Made by a program: the position numbers and the translations under genes
Shown here: in pieces, positions 46,576 through 57,455 of the stretch
Layout of the letters: each line of letters opens with the position of its first letter
How positions within the stretch are numbered: position 1 is the stretch's first letter
Assembly (NCBI GenBank): GCA_037157565.1
Contig: JAZHRO010000050.1
Location: 46,076,001-46,140,000 of the forward strand
DNA from: Thalassia testudinum
Lineage: Eukaryota; Streptophyta; Magnoliopsida; Alismatales; Hydrocharitaceae
DNA: 64,000 bases
Direction: 5' to 3'
Notes under the pieces: generated by a model
Seen by the model: the letters and a program-made list of their open reading frames with translations, nothing else
Database searches by the model: none
Told to the model about the DNA's origin: nothing

Positions 46576-47170
46576 TGATGCGAAAAGTCGCGTGATTTGT
46601 AATTAGGGTTTTTAATGTCATTGTAACACGTGAATTCGCAAACACTTTTAAATTTATATTCCTAAATAGGGGAGTATCTAGGGTCATCGAAGGAGGAAAA
46701 TTTGCAATTCAATTCTCTTGCTTAGAAAATAAATCTCAACTTTCTCTTTGGCATTTTAAATATATATTTTTTTAGTTTTGAAATAATGAGGGCAAAATGC
46801 GAATTGTGACAGAAAAGTGCTAACACCTAAAATTGCTAAGCTAAAACTTAAGAGATGAAAATGTCCACTACCTAAGCTCACTCTAGGAAAGTGGGGGCCT
46901 AGAGTAATTAGGGAGTGGAAGTAGAACAAGTGCTAGAACAAAAATAACAATTGCAACAAGAAATTAAAAAGAAGTCAATTTGATTAAGCAGAATTTGTGT
47001 TCTCTACAAAGACAAGTAGAGGAATGCTTCTACTAGAAATGAAAAATATAAAAGCAATAGAAGAAACACAAATCCTCTTGCAAAAAATGGTGAAGAAGGG
47101 AGTCTTCTTGCTCCAAGCCTAGCTGCTCCTTGGCTTGAAAAGAGGATCTCCTTCTCCTTCCTTGAAAGCT

Positions 47171-47280
47171 CCTCCAAGGTGGATGCTCTCCACCTCAAGA
47201 CCTTCCTCCAAGGGTTGGTGTGCACCACCCTCAAGTTCTCCTCCAAGGTGGTGTGGACCACCTTCAAGACCTCCTCCAAA
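47171..47280 (-). repeat. Three tandem hairpin units in RE-E LTR
   Basis: Three units of about 36 bases share a frame CAAG-CTCCTCCAA but differ in the arms: AAGGTGGA/TCCACCTC, AGGGTTGGTG/CACCACCCTC and AAGGTGGT/ACCACCTTC on the plus strand. The second copy of the array is at 61386-61495. Confidence 0.8.
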
Positions 47281-47466
47281 GGTCATCCTTGCATGGCTCC
47301 TCCCTTGGCTAGCGTGGGCACAAGAGAGAAGGGAAGAGGGGAAGGCACCAAAGGGACAGAATATCCCCTTAATATTCTTCTTCTTCTCTCTTGGGTGTGG
47401 GCTCTAGGTAGAGTATCAGAGGAAACTTGCTAGCCAAGGATGCTTTGAATGGTGGTGGGTAGTGGT

Positions 47467-47477
47467 CTTTTTATAGG
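47467..47477 (-). promoter_or_regulatory. RE-E 3' LTR TATA box
   Basis: Minus strand CCTATAAAAAG; same site at 61681-61691 in the 5' LTR. Confidence 0.7.
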
Positions 47478-47949
47478 GTAGGATGAAGGTTTAAGGTGAC
47501 TCTTGAAATGGAGGGCTAAGATGGGAAGATGGAGGTGGTTAGGTGATCCTAGGGCTAAGGATAGCTGGCGCCACCTAAGGGGTGTAAGGGGGGTAGTTAT
47601 GGGTGGCCAAGGGACACCTAAAAGTGGTGCCAACCATGGAGAGGTGCCATGGGTTGGCGCCAACTTCTAGGCTTCTAGAAAGGGGTTGAGGTGGATGGTG
47701 GAGATGGCTTGGAGGGGTTATGTGTAGGGTGGATATGGGGGTTAAGGTTGGCGCCAAAAGGGAGGTAGTTAGGGTTGGTTTTGGCACCAACTTTAGGTGT
47801 CTTTTGGTGGTTAGTTGAGGGGTGAAAGGTGGTGAAGAGGTGGTGCCAACTTGGAGTAGAGGTTGAGCGAGCTTAATTAGGCTTAGGTGGACTTGGAGTG
47901 GTAGGTTATGTAGGTGGAGTTAGGGTTAGGTTTTTGGTGCCATGGAGGT

Positions 47950-48600
47950 GGATGCTAGCTAAGCTAAGCTAGCTTAGCTAGCTATAGAGTAGAGGAATAT
48001 GCATGTGGAGCTTAGGGTTTGAGGAGAGGAGCTGGATTTGCAGAGTCTGGAGCTGAATTGGAGCTGACATCTACTGAAGAAGTCAACATGGGGCTACTCT
48101 AGCTGGCTTAGCTTGCTAGTTCTTTGCTAGTTGCTAAGCCAGGCTAAAGTGAGCTAGCTTCTATTGAATGGAGCTGAGGTGAGCTAGGTCTGGTGCTCCC
48201 AGGGAGAATTGAGCTGGTTGAGATAGCTAAGGTAGCTTAACTCAATTTGCTTGAGCTAAGCTAGGTCCCCGAGAGCTGGACTTGAGATTCCTGAGCTGGG
48301 ATGAATTCTTCTTCAGTTGGCTGGAGTTGAGTGGAGCTGGATGTAGTTGGGTCTGAGTTGGGGTGAACTCCAGTCAACCCAGTTGAGCTAGCTAGAGCTC
48401 CCTATGGACTAGTGGGAGCTGAGCTGAGCTAGACTCAACTAAGTTGAGCTGGATCTGAGCTGACCTGAGTTAGGGTGAGCTAAGATGAGCTCTTTTGAGC
48501 TGCCATTCAGCTAAGATTAGCTGAATGGAGTTAGGATGAGCTAACCCTAGTCCAAGTGAGCTAGATTCCAGCTGTGGTGAGCTGGATCAAGCTAAGTTCC
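47950..48600 (-). repeat. GAGCT-rich field in RE-E LTR
   Basis: Degenerate repeats of GAGCTG, GAGCTA and TTAGCT at intervals of roughly 8-15 bases on the plus strand, with no fixed period. Kept in the 5' LTR (62165-62820) and in RE-B (10835-11410). Confidence 0.85.
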
Positions 48601-48836
48601 AGCTAGTCTAAGCTCTTTCTTCACCAATTGCCTTCTTGAGTGCTAGGGTTTTAGGGATCTGTATATCTGTTCATCCCTAACACTCACAAAAACACATTAA
48701 AACAACAAGAAAAAATGCAATGCATGCCTATCCTAGTTAATGCCTAAATGCAGCCCAAAAACCCAATTGCGGAGCAAAATCCTAAGAGCTAGGTTTGTTT
48801 TAATGCATAACAATGATGATAAAATGGCGTTTATCA

Positions 48837-48874
48837 CACCCCCATGCTTATCTTTTGCTAGTCTCTTAGCAAAA
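48837..48874 (-). other. RE-E polypurine tract with upstream stem-loop
   Basis: Minus strand TTTTGCTA, six bases, TAGCAAAA (perfect arms, 48874-48853) then GATAAGCATGGGGGTG to the LTR. Confidence 0.88.
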
Positions 48875-50327
48875 ATTTAAATTTTTGGAAAATGGAATTT
48901 TTGGGAAATCTAATTTTTTTGACTTTTAGGAGAAAAAGATTCAGGGACCTTGGTTGATCTAAACACAAGAGGCACAAGATTTGTTAAGGATAAACATCGG
49001 GATTTGTTTTTGGATCCAACAATTAGACAAAATGGGATCAATATATCCTCCAGAAAATTCTCAAATTAACCCCTTGTTAATTCAGATGACTTGAAATTTT
49101 TGTTTTTAGGATTTTTCTAGCTCTTGAATCTGATTCACAACTTGTAAAATCATTTAAAACCTTGTGTCCGTGCTTGTGAAAAGCCAACATTTATAGGGGC
49201 GTGTTTTTTGGTTTAATATTGTTGTTTCTCCCCCATTCTTATTTTTAGCTTAGTCTTACAACAGATATGTCGGGATCATCATTCCCATTACCAATCCTCT
49301 AGGGGGCTCTAGCGCTAGTACTTCGGGATAGCATTGTCCATGACACCACCCAGGTGCTCACAACCTCAAAACACGATGCGGTGTAAAGGGGCGCTCCAAG
49401 CAACCTCAAGCTCTTACTCTGACACTATAGGTAGAGCACCATCCAAGACACTTGAGCTGCTAAAATGCACTTTAATGCTCCATCAAAGATATGAAATATA
49501 GATATGGAGCAACATCGAGGCGGTAACATGTTGACATCGCATCCTCAAAGGAGGTATTTCCTCCTTCTCAGCGGTGGGAACTCAAACCAATGATCTGCTT
49601 CAGACTTTTACTAAGTCCAAACAAGGGAGTTTTTCTAATTTTTAGTTGTTTTTAAGTGTTGCCTTGTGTGTGAAAATTGACACAAGAAGTTTCTCAAGAC
49701 ATGCAAGTTTTTGAATCAGAAACTAAGTCAAATACTTTCCACATTACAAAATAGGATCAAGTCACCTGAACTATCATGAGTTCAGGTGAAATTCTTAGAG
49801 AAGGATATTTGATCTAGTCTAAAATAGACCCTGAAATTCTAATGATCAGATCCACATCCTCCTCCCTAGTTTGTTAAAGATTAAATCTCATTATACCAAA
49901 AGTGAGTTTTTCGACCTTAGTTCTGATTTCAAAATTTTTCCTTAAAAAGCTTTCAACATTTTTATATTTTTGGGTATGCAAGCAGGAAAATAAAATAACT
50001 AAAGAAAATGCATGTTTTTAAGTTTTGAAAATCCTAAATCGATCGTCAAATTTTAAAAACACCCCCCATGCATAAGATATGCAATGTCCTCATGCATTAG
50101 GAGGAAAAAGGGATCACCTTAATGAAAGCCGGTCGATTTTAAGATGGTCAAAGCCTGAAAGAAGAAGGAAAAAGGAAAGCAAGAAAAGAAATGATGCGTT
50201 ACCTCCCATCCAGTGCTATCTTTTATGCCATTCAGCTAGGTGTAGTGTGCATTAGTGACAAAGGTGGCTGGCTTAGTAAAATCAAAAGATTCAGACAGAA
50301 GATTAGGAGTATGATCAAAATAGGGCT
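48875..50327 (-). other. RE-E 3' trailer
   Basis: Noncoding. Second polypurine-like motif at 50060-50095 (minus: ATGAGGACATTGCATATC, then ATGCATGGGGGGTG). A module near 49300-49360 reads TGGACAATGCTATCCCGAAG, like the repeats in the RE-G trailer. No gene is seen. Confidence 0.78.
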
Positions 50328-51190
50328 TTAAACGTTGGCTGTTGACTTGAATGTCGAATTAGTTTTTGAATCAAAAAGATCAACAGCGTCGTATGGATAT
50401 GTTTTATGGACAATAAAGGGTCCTATCCATTTAGATTTTAATTTGCCAGGAAAAAGACATAATCTAGCATCAAAAAGCCAAACGCGTTGATTAATGTCAA
50501 AGTGTTTCCGAACAATGTATTTATCATGAAATTTCTTTGTTCGGTCTTTATAAATCCTCACATTTTCATAGGAAAAATTACATAATTATTCCAATTCAGT
50601 TAATTGTAATTTCCTATGGATACCGACGTCAGATAAATCCATGTTGAGTTGTTTTATTGCCCAAAAAGCCCTATGTTCTAGTTCTACCGGGAGATGGCAT
50701 GCCTTCCCAAAAATCAGACGGAAGGGAGACATGCTAAGTGGAGTTTTAAAAGCGGTTCGGTAGGCCCATAAAGCGTTGTCCAATTTGGTGGACCAATCTT
50801 TACAGTCGGGCCTAACCATCTTTTGTAAAATATTTTTAATTTCCTGGTTAGAAACTTCTGCCTGGCCATTTGTTTGGGGATGATAAGGTGTGGAAATTTT
50901 ATGAATAACCCCATATTTAGAAAGAAGGTGACAGAATTGTGAGTGAGTGAAATGTGAGCCTCTGTCACTGATAATGGCTTTTGGAATGCCGAATCTTGAG
51001 AAAATATTTTTCTTAAGAAATTCGACAACCACGCGATGATCACTAGGGGTGGGTATTGCTTCTATCCATTTTGAAACATAGTCGACTGCGACTAGTATAT
51101 ATAAATATCCACTAGAGTTGATGAACAATCCCATGAAGTCGACACCCAAACATCAAAAATTTCAACCTTTAAAATAGGATTAAGGGGCAT
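50328..51190 (-). pseudogene. pol: RE-E integrase core and C-terminus
   Basis: Sense order: VDFMGLF (Asp), [12 protein letters not shown] (Asp) and [17 protein letters not shown] (Glu), so the catalytic triad is complete. Then [21 protein letters not shown]; a stop near 50583; then VWLFDARLCLFPGKLKSKWIGPFIV, the GPF module. The first part of the domain lies beyond S1. The break follows KDMMP, after the zinc region. Confidence 0.92.
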
Positions 51191-52660
51191 TGGTCGGGTG
51201 TGTTTTGCATGTTAGAAATCGGGGTTACAAGTAACCCATCGTCGTAGTTGCAAAACACGTCGATTAGATAAAATTTATACCGAAACTCCAAGGGAGTCCC
51301 AGGTCGAACACAAGGAGGCATCGTTTACTTTACTTGAAAATCGCACTTCGTTTTGTTTATTTTTGGTATTTTGGGGTTTTGTTATTTTTTTGTATTTTTG
51401 AAATAAAAGAAAGCAAGCAAATGTACCACAAGATAGAGATGTGGAACAAACATGATATATATTACTTCCAATGTCAATTACAAGAAACTATGAAAGCAAA
51501 TAAAGAGAGGGAGGTGAGAGGAAATCTCCCAAATCAGCTATTCGGTGAGACGACGGTGCCTGGCGGAAGCTCAGACAAAGGAGGTGAGAAGCGAGACGAC
51601 GAAGGTGAGATGCTAGAGGACGTTAGGTTGAGGAAAGCTTCGGCGTAGCTTCGGAATGGAGGTGAGAAGACAGAGGTGATCTACTACTGGAATGGAGGTG
51701 GGAGGACAGCTCCAAGGTGACCTATGAAGGGAGATGGGAAGTTGGAGTATTTGGTGGGGCAGAGGTTCGCTACACTAATAGGCACCTTGGGAGCTTGAGA
51801 ACAAGCTTTAATGGAATGTTGGTAGGCTTGCTAGAGCTTGGGAGTAGGCAGGAGTAGAGTAGGTAGTGATGGCTTGGAAGGGAGGGGGTGTAGGTCCTTT
51901 TATAGTGGTGGAGAAGAGGCAAAAAATAGGTATGGGACCATTAGTGACATCCAGGATATCGCTGGAAATGTCGCTGTAGGCAGCTCATGCCCGCTGGCGC
52001 CCACAGCTGGCTTTGCTGGCATGCGATGAATTACCGATGGCTGTAAGCGTCGCTGTAAGTCCAGCTCATGCGTCGCTGTAAGTCTAGCTCACACTATGCT
52101 GCACTACGCTGTGTGCTGCGCGCCTGCGCGTGCGCACACCCACGCTGCTGCGCGCGTGTGGTGCTGCATGCGTGCACTAGCAGCGTGGGTGCGCCACGTG
52201 GTGTAGTCTGGGCCGTCCATCTTCTTCTTATTGTAGGGGCTGCTACAGAAGTTGAATTGAGTCAATTTTCACGCTGTTAGGCTGCGATCGTCAACTCGAA
52301 TCCATCCGTGTGGTCGGATTTGTCATTTGAAGCTCTGAATTATGTCTCCTTGTCCCTTGGCAGTTGATCTTCCTCAGACTGCATATGGTGCTATGGGATT
52401 CCGATCGAGGCGATTTCAGAGGCATTGGACTCCGATCGTCATCTTGATCAGATCTGTATGGTCAAATCGTCAATCTGAGGCTCTGAAATAAATATGCTTA
52501 TCTCCTAACCACAAAAAGGATGCAATTAACCTAAATTATATACAACTACTCTAAATGCATAATGATGCATGCTATGCAATATTTATAACATGAAATGCAA
52601 ATCTAAGCCTAGGAACATGCATGAATAGGCATTTTACCCTCAACAAATGTGTTTACATCA
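51191..52660 (-). mobile_element. S1: solo LTR (1470 bp) in RE-E integrase
   Basis: Bounded by GGCAT at 51186-51190 and 52661-52665. Minus strand starts TGATGTAAACACAT and ends CACCCGACCA. It resembles the RE-A/C/D LTR class: U3 stem-loop at 52401-52453, a hairpin (51936-51975) at the same place relative to a TATA box (51906-51897) and the U5 motif at 51292-51310. No internal region or PBS follows, so it is a single LTR left by recombination. A 23-base tandem repeat (GTCGCTGTAAGTCCAGCTCA type) lies near 52045-52090. Confidence 0.92.
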
Positions 52661-52665
52661 GGCAT

Positions 52666-52860
52666 CATATCCTTCCGAGTCATGTTGCTGATGCTCTGGC
52701 AACGCACATAAGACCGAACAAAGTCATGAGCATCTTTGTGCAAGCTGGGCCAATAGAATCCCGCATTAAGGATTTTAGCTGTAGTTTTCTTGCCCGAAAA
52801 ATGTCCACCACAGACCATTGAGTGACAATGTGTCAAAATATCATGGATTTCAAAATCGGG
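52666..52860 (-). pseudogene. pol: RE-E integrase, N-terminal zinc region
   Basis: [21 protein letters not shown] with the His pair and AGFYWPSLHKDAHDFVRSYVRCQ, where the first Cys of the usual CVRC pair is Tyr. It ends at the S1 insertion and continues at 51190. Confidence 0.88.
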
Positions 52861-53450
52861 TACACATCGTCGAATGACCTAATCAGCATAAATGCGGAAA
52901 AGGTCAGGCTCCTCCCAAAAGTAGTATTTAATATTAGCAAAGAACTTATCCCGTTTTGTTTTTGGCCAATCAGCAGGGATTCATTCTGTTGCTAAATAGT
53001 TTGCGATCGGCGCAAACCAAGGGAGGGTTGTAGCAGCTAAAATGCTTTCATCGGGGAACTGATCAGGTGGGATCATTATGTCATTCATCATAAGACGTGA
53101 GAGATGGCCAGCCACTACATTATGCGATCCCGCCTTATCCTTGATTTCCAGGTCAAATTCCTAGAGCAGCAGAATCCAATGAATAAGGTGGGGTTTCACA
53201 TCTTTCTTTGTCAGCAAATATTTAATTGCTGAGTGGTCGGTATATATAGTGACATGTGACCCGAAAAGATAAGATCTAAATTTTTCTAAGGCAAATACAA
53301 TGGCAAAAACTTCCTTTTCAGTAACCGTGCAATTCCATTGTGCATCATCAAGAGTTTTGCTAGCATAATAGATCACAACGGTCTTTTTGCCAATTCTTTG
53401 CCCTAGAACGGCCCCCACAGCAAAATCTGAGCATCTGTCATTAATTCAAA
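52861..53450 (-). pseudogene. pol: RE-E RNase H
   Basis: Open from 53418 to 53161: [46 protein letters not shown] (Glu) and [18 protein letters not shown] (Asp). The first Asp (MTDAQ) lies just upstream in another frame. A TAG at 53161-53163 precedes the link to integrase. Confidence 0.88.
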
Positions 53451-54860
53451 GGGACTATTCCAATCAAGTCCCTGTAAAATTGGTGCCTCAGTAACCTCTT
53501 TCCTCAACCTCAAAAAACTCTCCAGGCACTTATCATTAAAATCAAATGGTTGGTCTTTAGTGAGTAGCTGACTTAAGGGCTTGGAGATTTGGGAAAAATT
53601 TTGTATAAATCGACAGTAGAAACCCACATGACCCAAAAAGGATCTGATTTGTTTGACAATAGTGAGCGGTGGGAGCTTAGATATAGCATCTATTTTTTAT
53701 TTATCTACCACGATTCCTTGTTTTGAAATAACATGGCCCAAGACAATACCTTCCTAGACCATGAAATGACTTCTTTCACAACTGAGGACCAGATTGACTT
53801 CTATGCATTTTTGGAGAGTTCTTTCAAGGTTTTTTGAGACAATGGTCAAAAGAATCTCCAAAAATAGAGAATTCATCCATAAAGACTTCTAAGCATTCAC
53901 CTACCAGGTCTAAAAATATTGCAAGCATACACCTTTGAAAAGTCGCAGGTGCGTTGCAAAGACCGAAGGGCATCCTTCGGAAAGCAAAGGTTCCACAGGG
54001 GCAGGTGAAAGTTGTTTTGTCCTGGTCCTCAGGATGAACCGCTACCTGATTATAGCCGAAATAACCATCCAGAAAATAATAAAAATCCCGTCCGACTAAC
54101 CGCTCCAAGATTTGATCAATAAAGGGGAGCGGGAAATGGTCCTTCTTGGTGGCGGTGTTTAATTTTCTGTAATAAATACACACGCGCCAAGAAGAGGCGA
54201 TTTGAGTGGCTACATTCTCCCCATTATCATTAGTAACAACTATTAGTCCAGCCTTTTTGGGCACAACTTGTGTTGGACTAACCCAGGAGCTATCAGAAAT
54301 GGGGTAGATGATATCAGCATCCAACCACTTAATAATCTCCTTTTATACCACCTCCTTCATAATATGGTTCAAGCGTCTTTGTGGTTGGCGGGAGGAACGA
54401 GAATTGTCCTCTAAATATATACAATGTGTACAATAGGACGGATGAATACCCTTAAGATCAGAAAGGGTCCAACCAATAGCTTTTCTATATTTACTCAAAA
54501 CCTGTAGAAGTTTGTGCTCTTGTGGCCTAGTAAGTCCAGAATTTATAATCAGGGGTAGGGCCTGATTTAGACCCAGGAAGACATATTTAAGGGAGTCGGG
54601 AAAAGGTTTTAATTCCAATTGTGGGCCTAGCTCTGAAAGAATTTCTGCTTTGTGGGTTAGTGGTGAGGTGAGAGTGAAAGGGTCAGCTGGAGGGTTAGCT
54701 GAATGTGTGGTTAGGGTGGAAGGGTGAGAAGAAGTGGATTCTTCAGGAACCATATTGATGGCAAAACAGGAACCTAAATGGAAAATTTGCAAAGTTTCCT
54801 CCACAATATTTTCTATTTCTGAATCTGAATCATCAAAGAAATCTGGTTCTTGGAACCTCC
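53451..54860 (-). pseudogene. pol: RE-E reverse transcriptase
   Basis: Starts near LELKPFPDSLKYVFLG and IHPSYCTHCIYLEDNS; a TAA near 54340 splits it; then IIYPISDSSWVSPTQVV, WRVCIYYRKLN (usual CIDYRKLN), YYFLDGYFGYNQ (first catalytic Asp), FRRMPFGLCNAPATFQRCM and VFMDEFSIFGDSF. The second Asp of MDDF is Glu, probably inactive. A frame change near 53830 precedes the thumb, which reads MGHVGFYCRFIQNF. Confidence 0.9.
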
Positions 54861-55885
54861 TAGAAGCTTGGAAAATGTCTAGGGTTATAGATTTTACCGC
54901 CACACATGATCTTCATCTTTCCATAATCACAATCAATATTTGCGCGGGCGATGGCTAAGAATGGTCTTCCAAGAATGATGGGGGCAAATTTTAGTGCTTT
55001 CGACACCTCTATGTCCAGGACTAAAAAGTCTACTGCAAATTGACAATTTTTGACCCAAACAAGGACATCCTCAACAATTCCCCTTGGTTTAATTTTAGAT
55101 CGGTCAGCTAATTGAAGAGTAACCTCAACAGGCTTTAATTCACCGATCTTAAATTCCTCAAAAATAATTGTGGGGATAAGATTAATTGAGGCACCGAGAT
55201 CCAACAAAGCGCGATCAAACGAAGTATCATTAATGATAACTTGAATCAGGGGGCACCGGGATCTTTTCTCTTAAGAGGCAGTCGACTCTGCTCAACTGAG
55301 CTGATTGTCTCAGGAAGGATCACCTTTCCTAAATTTCGGGGTACACAAATCTTTTAAGAATTTTGCATAGGTAGGGATGTATTTAATGGCATCTAGGAGA
55401 GGGATATTAATTTCTACTTGCCCAAATAAATCCATTAATTCCTTTTCAATGGGCTCGTATTTCTTCTTTTTCTTATCTGTTGAAGAGTGGGGGGCTTGCG
55501 AAAATGGAGCAGCGTTTCCCTGTTTTGCATTAATTGGTTCCTGAACAATATGAGAGGGAGATGGGGAAGAGTTAATCTGTGTTTCATTAAAATGGGTTTC
55601 TTTAGTAGGCAGGGGATTGTGAGTGGTTTTCCCATTCCTCAAAGTAACTACATTTGCAGTCTGGTTGTTTCTAGGATGAGGACGGGAAGCCTGACTGTTA
55701 TTGAAACCCGGTGGATGCTGAGGTGCTGGTTGAATCGGTTGACTGGGATATCCACCTTGTAACTGATTCCTTTGATTATTTAGGTTAGGCATGGGTTGGG
55801 AAGGTAAATTCCCAACGAGTCGATGATCAAGAGTAACCTTAACTTGGTGTTGCAAGTTCGTAATCATGCGGGTTACTTCCGTCAT
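54861..55885 (-). pseudogene. pol: RE-E protease and gag-pro linker
   Basis: INIPLLDAIKYIPTYAKFLKDL (55440-55370), a frame change, then LDLGASINLIP (active site intact, 55207 onward), FAVDFLVLDIEV and IILGRPFLAIARANIDC. The linker has VVTLRNGK, the counterpart of the RE-A SVTLRSGK. Confidence 0.9.
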
Positions 55886-57455
55886 CTAATTATGCATTCC
55901 TTGCAGAGTTTTCATGACCTGAGTGTTAATATCTTCCTGGGATGGTCCATATTGATACACAAGTTGCCCATAGTTCCCAAAATATTTTTGTTTGGGAAAA
56001 GGAATCGGGTTCGGGTTCTTCCAGGAGTGATTCGAGTTAGTCCTCCGATTTTGATTAAAAGTGTTGGAGGGGTTTCTAAATTGCTCCTAGAGAGCATAAA
56101 TATTTTCCGTGGTGGGATCAAAAATATTTTGATCAAAATTCCCAGTCAATTCCTGCGGGAAATCAGTTGACAATTGCTGACCAACAGGTGTGGCATCAAT
56201 GTTGTGCAGATTTTCTCTTCGGAGAAGGTGTGGAGGGTTAGCGTGTGGAGAGTGAACATGTGGAGCTTGTTTTTTTGTGAGTTTTTCTTCCATTTTCTTT
56301 TGGTGAATTTGCATCTAGTCCAATCGTTGAGCTAACATATATAGATCATCTTGAGTGGCTGGAACAGAGGTGGATTTGGAGTCAATTTCATGGACTCCGT
56401 GTCTGGGGTTTTGTATTCTTCCAAAAGTGTCCATTGAAGTCATGTTAAATGAGTTTTCACTCATTTCTTCAAAGAGGAGATAGGCACTTTCAGTGTCTTT
56501 ATTAAGGAAATTGCCTCCACATGAGGCATCCACAAATCGTTTCAATTGATCTTCTAATCCATGATAGAAGATCTGCACTAATTGCCATTGTGGAATTTCA
56601 TGGTGGGGACAAATTCTTAGAAGTTCTTGAAATCTTTCCCAGGCTTCGTGGATCTTCTTAAAGCATTCGTTTGACCGATCGGAAAAAAATTTTTGAGAAA
56701 AGCACTTTTTAATTGGGGCCAGGTGGTAATTAGGCGCCCAACCATTCTAAACCAATGAGAAGCTTTGTCTTTAAGAGAGAGAGGAAAAAGTCCCATTAAC
56801 CACATATCTTCCTGCACATTGCGGGAACGAGTGGTTTGAGCAAGGATAGTTAATTCCTCAAGATGATAAAAAGGGTCCTCTCTTGGAAGACCATGAAAAT
56901 GTTTGACAAGGTTTAAAATGGTTGGTTTGAACTCGAAATCCCCTTGTGGTATGACCACCCCAGGTCTTTCCTCGTAATTGGAAGGATCATAGAAATCCTT
57001 AAGAGGAACAACAAGCTATTGGCGGGGTGGTGGATTTTGCCCTTGGTTAGCTAGGTTCATGACAGTCCTAGCCAAATCTTCTTGATTTTGTTGTAGTCGA
57101 ACCAAATGGTCGACCATCAAGGCAAAGGGGTTTGGATTTTGAGTTAGAATTGGAGGGCCATCTGACCCTGTTGGAATTTCTGGTTGCTCAAATTAGGGAG
57201 GTGAGGGAGGGTGAAGTCAGCTTGTGGGTCGGCTGACGGGTTAGAAGTGGAAGCAGAATTTTTTTGTCGGCTTCCTGGGTTTTCCATTTTTTTAGAAGAG
57301 GGAGAAGAAAACAATGATTTTCTGCTGCGGGGGGCAAAATCAGATGGTGCCTTAAGGTGTGGTTTTTGGGACCGTCGCCCATGTATGCATTGTTGTGGAA
57401 GAATTGAAGGGGAGGAGAAGAGAAAGAGATGAGAGAAAGTGTGCAATTCAAACAA
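55886..57455 (-). pseudogene. gag: RE-E gag (broken)
   Basis: N-terminus HGRRSQKPHLKAPSD (57400), with the expected start Met changed to Ile; an upstream Met at 57455 is in frame. Then LVKHFHGLPREDPFYHLEELT (about 56900), SLKDKASHWFRMVGRLITTWPQLKSAFLKNF, a frame change, IFYHGLEDQLKRFVDASCGGNFLNKDTESAYLLF and, in decayed form near 56040, the usual late-gag Trp/Asn/Pro block. Stops near 57140, 56600 and 56310. Confidence 0.88.

Larger units (their letters stand above)
46576..48836 (-). repeat. RE-E 3' LTR (2261 bp)
   Basis: Minus strand starts TGATAAACGCC at 48836 and ends CGCATCA at 46576. U3 includes a field of GAGCT motifs (47950-48600); TATA box CCTATAAAAAG at 47477-47467; the R/U5 part has three tandem hairpin units (47171-47280). 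ORFs on either strand here (e.g. 47004-47279) come from these repeats. Confidence 0.94.

Noticed and set aside
47004..47790. ORFs in the RE-E LTRs, identical in both copies
   Set aside because: Identity comes from the LTRs being duplicates; the frames follow tandem hairpin and GGTGG repeats.
51191..52660. S1 as part of a complete element
   Set aside because: A single LTR lies between identical GGCAT duplications with no PBS, interior or second LTR.
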